Both the position numbers and the translations under genes were made by a program. Shown here one piece after another: positions 24,244 to 32,165 of a stretch of DNA of 32,491 nucleotides (its first letter is position 1; each line of letters begins with the position of its first letter). This stretch comes from Synergistaceae bacterium. GTDB lineage: Bacteria > Synergistota > Synergistia > Synergistales > Synergistaceae. The notes below the pieces were generated by a model, which ran no database searches, had not been told where the DNA came from, and saw only the letters and a list, made by a program, of their open reading frames with translations. The DNA lies in assembly GCA_031263445.1 (NCBI GenBank), contig JAISFV010000055.1:1-32491 (forward strand). The letters run 5' to 3'.

Positions 24244-25266
24244 ATGAAGCGCTTTGCGGTCATTTCCGCCGCCATATTTTTCCTTGTCCTTTCAACTCTC
24301 GCCGGGCGCGCGTCTGCCGCTGACAGCAACGACGGCGACAGGCCCCCGCTCGTGGGCCTGGAGAAGGTGGAGAGCATTGTTTACGGTTCGCCCGGCACGG
24401 GCGGCCTCCTGTTGCGCCTCTCTAAAGTAGAGAGGGATCTTTTCGGGATGGAACTGCCTGGCAGCCTCACCGAGAGGCAGACGGCACTTGAAAACTTCGT
24501 CGAAAAGGGTGGCTCAGGCCAGCCGTCGCTCCTCTTCAAGGCCGCCATCGCCGAGTGGGTCACCCAGAGGAGGGTCAACACGTCGATGGCGTTTACCGAG
24601 AGGGTCGACTCGCTGGAGCTGACGCTTGAGGGCGAGCCGCAGGCGGGTCCGTTGTCGGCCAGGCTGGAGCGGCTTATCTCCAAGCTCATGCCAAACGGCG
24701 TAAGCGCCGAGGCCGTGACTGTGCCGGCCAGTACGGTCATAAAATCTAAATTCGTGAACACGCTCACAGTCCGCAACGTGAAGAAGGGCGACATGGTCGC
24801 GCTCGAGGTGATCGAGGACTGTGTGACAGGGGGCCTCTTGGTCGCGGCCACGGGCAACAGGCTATTCGCGGAGGTCACGAGGGTGAGGATGCCGAGGAGC
24901 TTCGGGCGTCCGTCCGAGATAGAGGTCGAGTTCAGGGACATTGAGTTCATCGACAGTTCTCTGGCACAGGTCTACATAGGCCCTGAATCGAAAAAGGCCA
25001 TGGAGCTAGACTCCGCCACGATAGGAGCGGCCGGAGCGAGCGTTGCCGGGGCGGTCCTCCTAGGGCCGGTCGGCCTCGCGGGCGGTTTTCTCGTGAGGGG
25101 CAGCGACAAGCAGGTCAAGGAGGGGACACAGGTTTTCGTGGAGACTACCGAGGCTTCGAGCATAATGGGGTATCGGATACCCGCCCTGGAGCTTCCAAAC
25201 GTAGTCGATACGCAAGCGCCTTCTTCCCCGTCCGGAGGAGAGTCCGGGGTAGATGTCGCCGAATAA
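24244..25266 (+). CDS. Exported protein of unknown function with a glycine-zipper segment
   Basis: A 340-residue protein with a signal peptide (residues 1-25, cleavage near RASA). It has two halves: residues 30-150 are helical with repeating 'G-x-G...LL...RLSKVERDLFG' and 'LSARLERLISKL' stretches that look related to each other; residues 160-290 form a beta-rich domain ending in a glycine-rich hydrophobic segment (ATIGAAGASVAGAVLLG) that may insert in a membrane. The C-terminus is low-complexity. No family was recognised. TAGGAGGG lies about 10 nt upstream of ATG 24244. A palindrome GATAATATTATC at 24186-24197 covers the pyrG stop codon. It overlaps the next gene by 14 nt and probably belongs to the lpt operon. 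Confidence 0.8.
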   Translation: MKRFAVISAAIFFLVLSTLAGRASAADSNDGDRPPLVGLEKVESIVYGSPGTGGLLLRLSKVERDLFGMELPGSLTERQTALENFVEKGGSGQPSLLFKAAIAEWVTQRRVNTSMAFTERVDSLELTLEGEPQAGPLSARLERLISKLMPNGVSAEAVTVPASTVIKSKFVNTLTVRNVKKGDMVALEVIEDCVTGGLLVAATGNRLFAEVTRVRMPRSFGRPSEIEVEFRDIEFIDSSLAQVYIGPESKKAMELDSATIGAAGASVAGAVLLGPVGLAGGFLVRGSDKQVKEGTQVFVETTEASSIMGYRIPALELPNVVDTQAPSSPSGGESGVDVAE

Positions 25267-26401
25267 ACGCGCGCTGCGCGTTTTTCGCGCGGTGGCGGCG
25301 CTCGCGCTGCTCGCGTTGTCAACTGCCCCCGTTTCGGCTGACGACAGGAGCGACGCGTTGGCCATGCTCGACAGGCGGACGGCGCTCCGATGGGGGGACG
25401 ACAACCTCACGTGGGTCGTCCACTACCCCGAGGCGTTCGTCGACCTGTGGGTGAAGTCTGAGGCAGAGCGCCAGAGGATGACGCCCGCTCAGGAGGACGC
25501 GTTCCGAAAGTCCTTTGCGGACGAGCTCAGGGCAGGGGCTGCCACGGCCATACTCCTATCCGTTCACGCTTTTGGCCAAGCCCCCATAAACCTGGCGCCG
25601 CTTTCGAAAAACATAGCGCTCATCGACGCTTCCGGCAGGAGGGTAAGCCCGGTCGCCTTCGAGAAAAAACTCGACGGGCCGCTCGCGGGCCTGGCGCAGG
25701 GACTGGTGTTCTTCCCAAGGCAGGAGAGCGATGACTTCTCCGTCGCTGTGAGGGGTCTGGCTGGGGACGGCGAGACCAGTTTCTCCTTTCAGGGCCAGGA
25801 CGCGCAGCAGCCCATCGTGACGTCCGCGCCGAACCGGACTGGCCAGACAAAGCCTCCGGCGCCCCAGGCAAAGGAGACCATCGTCAAAATCCCGTCCGTG
25901 AAACCGCCTGCACCACAGCCGCCCGAGGCGCCGCAACCGCCTGAGCGCCCAAAATCAGCCGATCTGGCTGCGTCCGCCAGCGAGGCTGGCGAGATATTCC
26001 CGCCCGTCGACCCCGTTACGCCGGAGGCGCCAGAACCGACGCCTCCGGCTGTTTTGCGCTCCGAGGATCAAAAGATCCCGCCTGCACAGCCTGATCCGTC
26101 GGGCCGTGACAGGGCGCAGACGCTTGAGTCTTACCTGAGGGCATGGACGGATGGGGACACGGACAGGATGTACTCTCTGCTGTCATCAGAGTCACAGGGC
26201 AGGGTCTCGCGCGAGCTTTTCGCGAGGGATGTGCTCTCGGACGGCTTCCGCAAGGGACTCAGGGGCGGCTACAGAGTCGAATGGGAAGAGGATTCCGCGC
26301 AGGTGACGGTCTCCAGGCGGCTTCTTTTATTTATGAGGACGCTAGACTCGAAGCGGATCAATTTCGTGGAGGAAAACGGTTCGAGCCGTGTATCGTGGTA
26401 A
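25253..26401 (+). CDS. Exported protein with Pro-rich linker and C-terminal NTF2-like domain
   Basis: A 382-residue protein with a signal peptide (residues 1-29, ALALLALSTAPVSA). Residues 30-180 form an N-terminal domain that resembles nothing I know. Residues about 195-285 are an extended linker with many PAPQ, PEAPQPPE and PEAPEPTPP stretches that could span the periplasm. The last 95 residues (LESYLRAWTDGDTDRMYSLLSSES) resemble the start of an NTF2/SnoaL-like fold. The start ATG 25253 overlaps the previous gene by 14 nt. The stop overlaps lptC by 14 nt, so it is firmly in the same operon. An envelope scaffold is a guess. Confidence 0.8.
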   Translation: MSPNKRALRVFRAVAALALLALSTAPVSADDRSDALAMLDRRTALRWGDDNLTWVVHYPEAFVDLWVKSEAERQRMTPAQEDAFRKSFADELRAGAATAILLSVHAFGQAPINLAPLSKNIALIDASGRRVSPVAFEKKLDGPLAGLAQGLVFFPRQESDDFSVAVRGLAGDGETSFSFQGQDAQQPIVTSAPNRTGQTKPPAPQAKETIVKIPSVKPPAPQPPEAPQPPERPKSADLAASASEAGEIFPPVDPVTPEAPEPTPPAVLRSEDQKIPPAQPDPSGRDRAQTLESYLRAWTDGDTDRMYSLLSSESQGRVSRELFARDVLSDGFRKGLRGGYRVEWEEDSAQVTVSRRLLLFMRTLDSKRINFVEENGSSRVSW

Positions 26402-26921
26402 AGTCAGATTAATATTGGCGCTCGCGGCGGTCTTGGCGCTCGCGTTCTACATACGGAGGGACATGAACCTCATGCCTGGGCCGGCGTCTTTAGGTATGCC
26501 TGACGTGTCCGTCGAGAACCTGGACTTCCGCAGGGCGACGGGCGGCAGGAACTGGCACATCCGGGCGGCTAAGGCCGAGCACGATTCCGGCATGATCAGG
26601 GCCTTCGAAATTGAGGTAGACGTGAGCGATGTGAGTTCCGACAGGTCGATGTCCCTGAGGGCCCAGAGCGGCGAGTTCGCGGAGCGGGACTACTCCCTGG
26701 ATCTGAGGTCGCTCGACGGCACGCTTTTCCAAGACGGCAGGAGCATGGACGTCCTGGCGCCGCAGGCGAATTACGAAAGGTCACTCGACGTTTGGCGCTT
26801 TGAACAGGGCGTCGAGCTTTGGGACGATAAATCATATATCAACGGCGGGGCGGCGTCCATCGCGGGTGACGGCGTCCTGTCCATCCGGAAAGGGGCTTAT
26901 GTCTCTTGGACTGTAGAGTAG
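26388..26921 (+). CDS. lptC: LPS export protein LptC-like
   Basis: LptC is the single-pass inner-membrane protein that hands lipopolysaccharide from LptBFG to the periplasmic Lpt bridge. The 177-residue product has one N-terminal membrane segment (about 7-22, LILALAAVLALAFYI) and a periplasmic beta-jellyroll-like part with the typical W-x-[IL]-x-A-x-x-A core (NWHIRAAKAEHD near 53) and repeating amphipathic strands (SLRAQSGEFAERDYSLDL, RSMDVLAPQANYERS). GTG start at 26388; GGAGGAAAA lies about 11 nt upstream. It overlaps the next gene by 16 nt. The neighbouring LptD-like gene supports the name. Confidence 0.8.
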   Translation: MYRGKVRLILALAAVLALAFYIRRDMNLMPGPASLGMPDVSVENLDFRRATGGRNWHIRAAKAEHDSGMIRAFEIEVDVSDVSSDRSMSLRAQSGEFAERDYSLDLRSLDGTLFQDGRSMDVLAPQANYERSLDVWRFEQGVELWDDKSYINGGAASIAGDGVLSIRKGAYVSWTVE

Positions 26922-28603
26922 TAAAGGGAACGCATACGTACATACTCGTCGCGGCGGTTACGGCAGCCCTCCTGCTTTTGTCGCCGAGGTGCCTCATGGC
27001 GGCAGAAGTCAACTTGGACGCTGACAGGATCTCCTACGAGGACACGACCGGGGTCGCCACCGCAGAGGGCGACGTCAAAATTTCGAACGACGAGATTACC
27101 GTCCTAGCCCCATATATGGAGTACGACAGCTCTAACCAGAGCGTCAGGGCGGTTTCAACGCCCGACGGCGGCGTCACGCTCATGTCGGCCGGGAATAGGA
27201 TAAACGGGGAACGGCTCGACTACAACCTCACCACGCGCAGGGGAGTGTTTACGCGCCCGAACGGCAGGGTTGACGCGTTTTTCGTGAAGGGCGAGTCCAT
27301 CGAAGTCATGCCGCTCTCCGACGTGACAGGGAAAAAGGCAGCGAGCGGCAGCGAAACCGAGGATCTGGCCGCCCGCTGGAGCGGCGCGGTCATCACGACC
27401 TGTAATTATCCGCACCCCCATTACAGGCTGGAGGCCAGGGAACTCTCGGTCATTCCGGATCGCAGGGTAATAATCAGGAAGCCCAAGGTATTCTTGGGCG
27501 AGACGCTGGTTTTCACGTACCCCTTCGACTTCGTCTCGAATATAGACGGCAAATCCCGCTTGAACAAGCGGTCGGTCTTCCCGAAGATCGGGTACGAGTC
27601 CGGCAAGGGCATGGGCATAGGGATATCCGGGCCGTTCGTCTGGGATACCGGAGAACTTGACATCGAGGCCATATGGTGGAGCGAGAACATCATCGAGGGC
27701 GAGGCGTTCGTCCGGCAGCAGGTGGCACCGGGATTGACCGCCTTCGCACGGCTGGCCAGGGAACACGACAAGGACAGGGATCAGACGCGCTGGCGGCCCA
27801 AGTGGGGATTTTGGTACGATCACGGCTGGCAATTCGAGGCGGCGTGGTCCCAGAGGGAACTTGTAACGCTCGAAAAGCGCGCGGGCAGCGATTCGAGGTA
27901 CGTGGTCTGGAGAAAGCCTGAGCTGAATTTCGTAAGCCCATGGATCGACGACGCCGCATCGCATGGCAGGTACCGCTTCATGGGGAGCTGGGGGAAATAC
28001 GAGGACGTGACCTCGGGCGTCACGTCTCCTGTGGTCGAACGGTACGGCGCTGGCGTTCAGATCGAGGGTACGCTGGAGAACCAGTCGCTGAATTTTCAGC
28101 CCTTCTACAACGCCATCTACTGGTATTACGGCTATGACGCCCAGGAGTCGCGGACACAGCAGATCGCGGACGCGGTCTTGGGCGCCAGGTGGAAGCTGGG
28201 GAATTTCGACATGGAGAGCGCCTACGTCAGGAGATGGGTATGGGGGGACTCGCCGATGTCCTGGGACAGCTACGACCCGAGGGAGGACGTCTATCAGCAG
28301 GTCGCCGTCACGCTCCCCACAGGCAACCCGGATTTCTGGTGGCAGCTCGCGCTCCGGGGCGCGTACAGCGTGAAGGATGAAACGCTGGATGAGATGCTCT
28401 ACAAGGTCGTCTACAACCAGCACTGCCTGCAATGGGAGGTCATTTACAGGGACGACAGATCTGGAAACGATAACTGGATGGGCCTCAATCTCACCATCAA
28501 CGCCTATCCTGAGTCGAGCGTCCGTCTGGCCGGGACCGACCCGTTCAATCCGGCCAAGGCGCCGGACGAGTTCGTACCGGATTTCATAAAACAGTTGCCG
28601 TGA
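26906..28603 (+). CDS. lptD: LptD-like outer membrane LPS assembly protein with OstA domain
   Basis: LptD is the outer-membrane barrel that inserts lipopolysaccharide in the outer leaflet. The 565-residue protein has a signal peptide (residues 1-32, ending LMAAE), an OstA/LptA-like periplasmic domain (about 33-125, ISYEDTTGVATAEGDVKIS, the family's typical opening), and a long C-terminal part rich in aromatic residues and alternating strands (WGFWYDHGWQFEAAWSQREL) that fits a beta-barrel. It is shorter than the 750-800 residues of E. coli LptD. TTG start at 26906 is needed to include the signal peptide. A separate lptA is not in the operon, and the LptA-like domain here might compensate. Confidence 0.85.
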   Translation: MDCRVVKGTHTYILVAAVTAALLLLSPRCLMAAEVNLDADRISYEDTTGVATAEGDVKISNDEITVLAPYMEYDSSNQSVRAVSTPDGGVTLMSAGNRINGERLDYNLTTRRGVFTRPNGRVDAFFVKGESIEVMPLSDVTGKKAASGSETEDLAARWSGAVITTCNYPHPHYRLEARELSVIPDRRVIIRKPKVFLGETLVFTYPFDFVSNIDGKSRLNKRSVFPKIGYESGKGMGIGISGPFVWDTGELDIEAIWWSENIIEGEAFVRQQVAPGLTAFARLAREHDKDRDQTRWRPKWGFWYDHGWQFEAAWSQRELVTLEKRAGSDSRYVVWRKPELNFVSPWIDDAASHGRYRFMGSWGKYEDVTSGVTSPVVERYGAGVQIEGTLENQSLNFQPFYNAIYWYYGYDAQESRTQQIADAVLGARWKLGNFDMESAYVRRWVWGDSPMSWDSYDPREDVYQQVAVTLPTGNPDFWWQLALRGAYSVKDETLDEMLYKVVYNQHCLQWEVIYRDDRSGNDNWMGLNLTINAYPESSVRLAGTDPFNPAKAPDEFVPDFIKQLP

Positions 28604-29529
28604 AGCCGCTGGAAGGGTTGGAGGATCCGCAGGGGACAGTGTTCGACTTCAAGCGCTACGCCCTTCACGACGGGCCGGGCATACGCGCTTCCGTCCATCT
28701 GAAAGGCTGCCCTCTCTCCTGCCTCTGGTGCCACAACCCGGAAAGCCAGGAATTCGAGCCGCGCCCGCTTTTTCGGCCTGACCGTTGCATTGGGTGCCTC
28801 GCCTGCGTCACAGCTTGCCCCGAGGGGGCGGTGAGCGCGTCGACGGCCGGGATCAGGACGGACGCGGCGCTCTGCTCCGGCACCGGGAGGTGCGCGGACG
28901 CCTGCCCGTCAAGCGCCCGGGAGGTGTGCGGGAAAAAGGTCGGCGTAGGTGACGTGGCGCGGCAGATTTTAAAGGAGAGGGTGTTCTTCGAGCAGTCCGG
29001 GGGCGGTGTGACGCTGACCGGCGGAGAACCGCTGAGCCAGCCGGAATTCACCGTCTCGCTGCTCCGCTGGTGCAAAAGCCGCGAGCTGCACACGGCGCTC
29101 GACACGAGCGGCTTCGCCAGCCCCTCCGTTTTGAGGGAGGCGATCCCCTGGACAGATCTCTTCCTTTACGACGTAAAGACAATGGATCCGGACAAGCACC
29201 GAGAGTTTACCGGCGTGGACAACGAGGTCATCATCTCAAACCTTTCGAGCCTGGCCGCCACGGGCGCACAGATATGGGCGCGTGTGCCGTTTATCCCCGG
29301 GTTTAACTCTGACGGCGAGGGCATGAGGGCTCTCGGGAAATTCCTTTCCGGCCTCCCCTCCGTCCGCCAGGTGAACCTCTTGCCGTACCACAGCGCAGCC
29401 GAGGACAAACACAGCCGCTGGGGGATGGCGTTCAGCCTGACGGGCCTGCGTCCGCCGACCGAGCACTCGATCCGCGCAGCGGCCGCTGTCATAGAGGGCT
29501 TCGGGCTGAAGGTTGTGATCGGAGGATAA
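28600..29529 (+). CDS. Glycyl radical enzyme activase (radical SAM)
   Basis: Uses S-adenosylmethionine and a [4Fe-4S] cluster to create the glycyl radical of a partner enzyme, very likely the HypD-like enzyme at 29666. The 309-residue product has the radical SAM CxxxCxxC (CPLSCLWC, residues 34-41), an inserted two-cluster ferredoxin domain (CIGCLACVTACP near 64 and CSGTGRCADACP near 92), and the radical SAM GGEPLSQPEF segment near 141. The second cluster motif lacks one of its four usual cysteines (CSGT instead of CxxC). GTG start 28600 overlaps the lptD stop as GTGA, so it is translationally coupled to the envelope operon, not to its partner. Confidence 0.93.
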   Translation: MKPLEGLEDPQGTVFDFKRYALHDGPGIRASVHLKGCPLSCLWCHNPESQEFEPRPLFRPDRCIGCLACVTACPEGAVSASTAGIRTDAALCSGTGRCADACPSSAREVCGKKVGVGDVARQILKERVFFEQSGGGVTLTGGEPLSQPEFTVSLLRWCKSRELHTALDTSGFASPSVLREAIPWTDLFLYDVKTMDPDKHREFTGVDNEVIISNLSSLAATGAQIWARVPFIPGFNSDGEGMRALGKFLSGLPSVRQVNLLPYHSAAEDKHSRWGMAFSLTGLRPPTEHSIRAAAAVIEGFGLKVVIGG

Positions 29530-29563
29530 GATAAATCTAATAATTAAATTTATTCTAAAATAC

Positions 29564-29593
29564 TTGCAAATGGGGAAAATCGCGAGATAATAC
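29564..29593 (+). promoter_or_regulatory. Promoter of the glycyl radical enzyme gene
   Basis: TTGCAA (29564-29569) is followed after 16 nt by GATAAT (29586-29591); TAATAC with 18 nt spacing is an alternative. The region upstream (29530-29562) is very AT-rich. This separates the enzyme gene from the activase. Confidence 0.5.
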
Positions 29594-29607
29594 TGGCGTA
29601 AGGTAGA

Positions 29608-29631
29608 TTGGTTCCGGGAATCGCTGACCAA
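29608..29631 (+). repeat. Short inverted repeat in the leader of the glycyl radical enzyme gene
   Basis: TTGGT (29608-29612) and ACCAA (29627-29631) lie 14 nt apart, just after the predicted transcription start. It could be an operator for a regulator or a weak hairpin; 5-bp arms also occur by chance. Confidence 0.3.
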
Positions 29632-29665
29632 ACGTTTCTTTATAAATACTAGGGAGGTTTCAGGC

Positions 29666-32026
29666 ATGAACGAGCGAATCGAGAGGCTTCGCAGGGAAAG
29701 TTTCGAAACACGCCCGAGTTTTTCGGCAGAGAGGGCGCTGCTGGAGACGGAATTTTACGAGAAGAACGACGGGAAATTCGCGACGCCGGTGCTGCGCGGG
29801 ATGAACTTCAAGTACATCTGCGAGCGGAAGACCATCTACATCGGCCCTGACGAGCTCATCGTGGGGGAGCGCGGCCCTCGCCCTAAGGCAGTCTCGTCCT
29901 TCCCGGAGCTGACATGCCACTCTGTCAGGGATCTGGAAATCCTGAACTCACGCGAGATGCAGAGCTATTCGGTAGCCAAGGAGGACATGGACATATACCG
30001 CGACCGCGTAATCCCGTACTGGCGCGGCCGCAGCATGAGGGACAAGGCGTTCGACAGGATGCCGCAAAAGTGGACGGATCTGTACGAGGCAGGCGCGTTC
30101 ACGGAGTTCGGCGAACAGCGCGCGCTCGGGCATACCGCGCTGGACGGGCTCATATACAGGAAGGGAATGCTCGACATCAAGCGCGACATAGCGGAGGCCC
30201 GCTCAAAGCTGGACTTCATATCGGATCCGGATGCCACCGCGAAGGACGACGAGCTGCAGGGTATGGATATCTCGTGCGACGCCTCGATCATATTTGCCAA
30301 GCGCCACGCGGATCTCGCGCAGGAGATGGCCGAGGGTGAGAGCGACCCAGCGCGCAGGGCCGAGCTGGAGAAGATAGCTTCCGTCTGCCGCTGGGTTCCC
30401 GCCAACCCGCCGCGCGACTTCTGGGAGGCGATCCAGATGTACTGGTTCGTCCACCTCGGGACGATAACGGAGCTGAACGGCTGGGACGCCATGAGCCCCG
30501 GTCACTTCGACCAGCATCTGACGCCGTTTTACGAGCGGGGACTCGCGTCCGGCACGCTCGACCGGGAGCTCGCCAAAGATCTGGTCTCATGCTTCTGGAT
30601 CAAGGTGAATAACACGCCCGCCCCTCCGAAGGTCGGCGTCACTGCGGCCGAGAGCGGCACTTACAACGACTTCACGAACATAAACCTGGCCGGCCTGCGG
30701 TGTGACGGGACAGACGGGTCAAGCGAGGTCACGGAGATCATACTCGATGTCCTGGACGAACTCAGGCTCCTCCAGCCGCAGTGCAACATCCAGGTGAGCG
30801 CGAGGACGCCGGACGGCGTGCTGAAGAAGGCCGCAAGAGTCGTGCGCCACGGCATGGGCTACCCGTCGTTCTTCAACGCAGACGTAGTGATCGAGGAGCA
30901 GATCCGGGTCGGCAAGACGCTGGAGGACGCGCGCGAAGGCGGCACGAGCGGCTGCATAGAGACCGGCTGCGCCGGCAAGGAGGCATACCTGCTGCACGGC
31001 TACCTGAACACGCCGAAGGTGCTGGAACTCGCCCTGAACGACGGCGTGGATCTGATGACTGGCAAACGCGTAAGCATAAGCACGGGGGATCCCAGTTGCT
31101 TCAAGTCATTCGACGACCTCTACGAGGCGTTCGAGCGCCAGCTCGACTACGCCGTCACGACGAAGATAGAGGTGGACAACTATCTGCGCGCCAGGTACGC
31201 CGAGTGCTTCCCCGCGACGTTCCTCTCCGTCGTGATAAGCGACTGCGTCAAGAACGGCAAGGACTATTACGCGGGCGGCCCGAGGTACAACACCGATTAC
31301 ATCCAGTGCACTGGGATCGGGACCATAACGGACAGCCTGTCGGCCATAAAGAAGCACTCCTTCGAGGAAGAGGCCGTCTCGCTTGCGAAACTCGTCGAGG
31401 TTTGCGGCAAAAACTGGGAGGGGGCGGAGGCGCTCCGCCTTTCGATGTGGAACAAGACGCCGTTCTACGGCAACGACGACGACTACGCGGACGACATCAT
31501 GCGGCGCGTGTACGGCAGCCTCTTTGACGCGATAGACGGCAGGCGCAGCATCCTCGGCCCGACTTACCACATCAACATGCTGTCCACGACCTGCCATAAC
31601 TACTTTGGCAAGATGACCGCCGCCACACCTAACGGCCGCTTCAAGGGGACGCCGATCTCCGACGGCACGTCACCGAGCCACGGTGCCGACCGCAACGGTC
31701 CGACCGCAGTGGTGAAGTCCCTCGGCAAGATGGATCAGGTGAAGTCCGGCGGCACGCTCCTGAACCAGCGCTTCCTGCCGTCGGTCTTAGCCGGCGAGGA
31801 GGGCATAAACGGACTCGTGGGCCTGATACGCTCGTACTTCAAGCTGGGAGGCCACCACGTCCAGTTCAACGTCGTGGACGAGGAGACGCTGCGCGAGGCA
31901 CAGCGCGAACCTGAATCACACAGGGGCCTCTTGGTCCGCGTCGCCGGCTACAGCGACTACTTCGTGGACCTCGATCTCTACCACCAGGAGGAGATAATCG
32001 CCCGCACCGCGCAGGAGACGGTTTGA
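29666..32026 (+). CDS. hypD: Glycyl radical enzyme, trans-4-hydroxy-L-proline dehydratase (HypD-like)
   Basis: HypD dehydrates trans-4-hydroxy-L-proline to (S)-1-pyrroline-5-carboxylate. The 786-residue product (HypD about 789) has the catalytic Cys430 in GTSGCIETGC, Glu432 after it, and the glycyl radical Gly761 in RVAGYSDYF near the C-terminus. His156, Asp274, Asp335 and Thr641 are at positions exactly 4 lower than the HypD residues I recall (His160, Asp278, Asp339, Thr645, Cys434, Glu436, Gly765), so the pocket is conserved. Choline lyase (GCVEP, about 850) and hydroxyphenylacetate decarboxylase (about 900) differ in motif and length. ATG 29666 has AGGGAGG upstream. The activase is the previous gene, 136 nt away. 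No proC is seen nearby; it would complete the path to proline. Confidence 0.88.
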   Translation: MNERIERLRRESFETRPSFSAERALLETEFYEKNDGKFATPVLRGMNFKYICERKTIYIGPDELIVGERGPRPKAVSSFPELTCHSVRDLEILNSREMQSYSVAKEDMDIYRDRVIPYWRGRSMRDKAFDRMPQKWTDLYEAGAFTEFGEQRALGHTALDGLIYRKGMLDIKRDIAEARSKLDFISDPDATAKDDELQGMDISCDASIIFAKRHADLAQEMAEGESDPARRAELEKIASVCRWVPANPPRDFWEAIQMYWFVHLGTITELNGWDAMSPGHFDQHLTPFYERGLASGTLDRELAKDLVSCFWIKVNNTPAPPKVGVTAAESGTYNDFTNINLAGLRCDGTDGSSEVTEIILDVLDELRLLQPQCNIQVSARTPDGVLKKAARVVRHGMGYPSFFNADVVIEEQIRVGKTLEDAREGGTSGCIETGCAGKEAYLLHGYLNTPKVLELALNDGVDLMTGKRVSISTGDPSCFKSFDDLYEAFERQLDYAVTTKIEVDNYLRARYAECFPATFLSVVISDCVKNGKDYYAGGPRYNTDYIQCTGIGTITDSLSAIKKHSFEEEAVSLAKLVEVCGKNWEGAEALRLSMWNKTPFYGNDDDYADDIMRRVYGSLFDAIDGRRSILGPTYHINMLSTTCHNYFGKMTAATPNGRFKGTPISDGTSPSHGADRNGPTAVVKSLGKMDQVKSGGTLLNQRFLPSVLAGEEGINGLVGLIRSYFKLGGHHVQFNVVDEETLREAQREPESHRGLLVRVAGYSDYFVDLDLYHQEEIIARTAQETV

Positions 32027-32041
32027 CAGGATTTTAAACGA

Positions 32042-32084
32042 CAGGGCTGCCGCCATGCGTTAACTCGACGGCAGCTCTGTTTTG
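32042..32084 (+). terminator. Rho-independent terminator after the glycyl radical enzyme gene
   Basis: CAGGGCTGCCG (32042-32052) pairs with CGGCAGCTCTG (32069-32079), an 11-bp stem with one G-U pair, followed by TTTT. It ends the hypD transcript 16 nt after its stop codon. Confidence 0.8.
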
Positions 32085-32165
32085 AAATTAGGATAAAAAT
32101 TGCCTAGGGCGTGTTCGAAAACTAAGCATTGCGTGAAATCCAAAAATATGGCGTAAAAATGCGGC

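Noticed and set aside
27155-28432. Long open frame on the - strand opposite lptD
   Set aside because: It mirrors the LptD-like gene, which has a signal peptide and OstA domain in an operon; the antisense translation is rich in Arg, Pro and His without family features.
32100-32165. Possible insertion sequence end (GTGTTCGAAAACTA) after hypD
   Set aside because: It is a single weak similarity with no matching inverted repeat, target duplication or transposase in the window.
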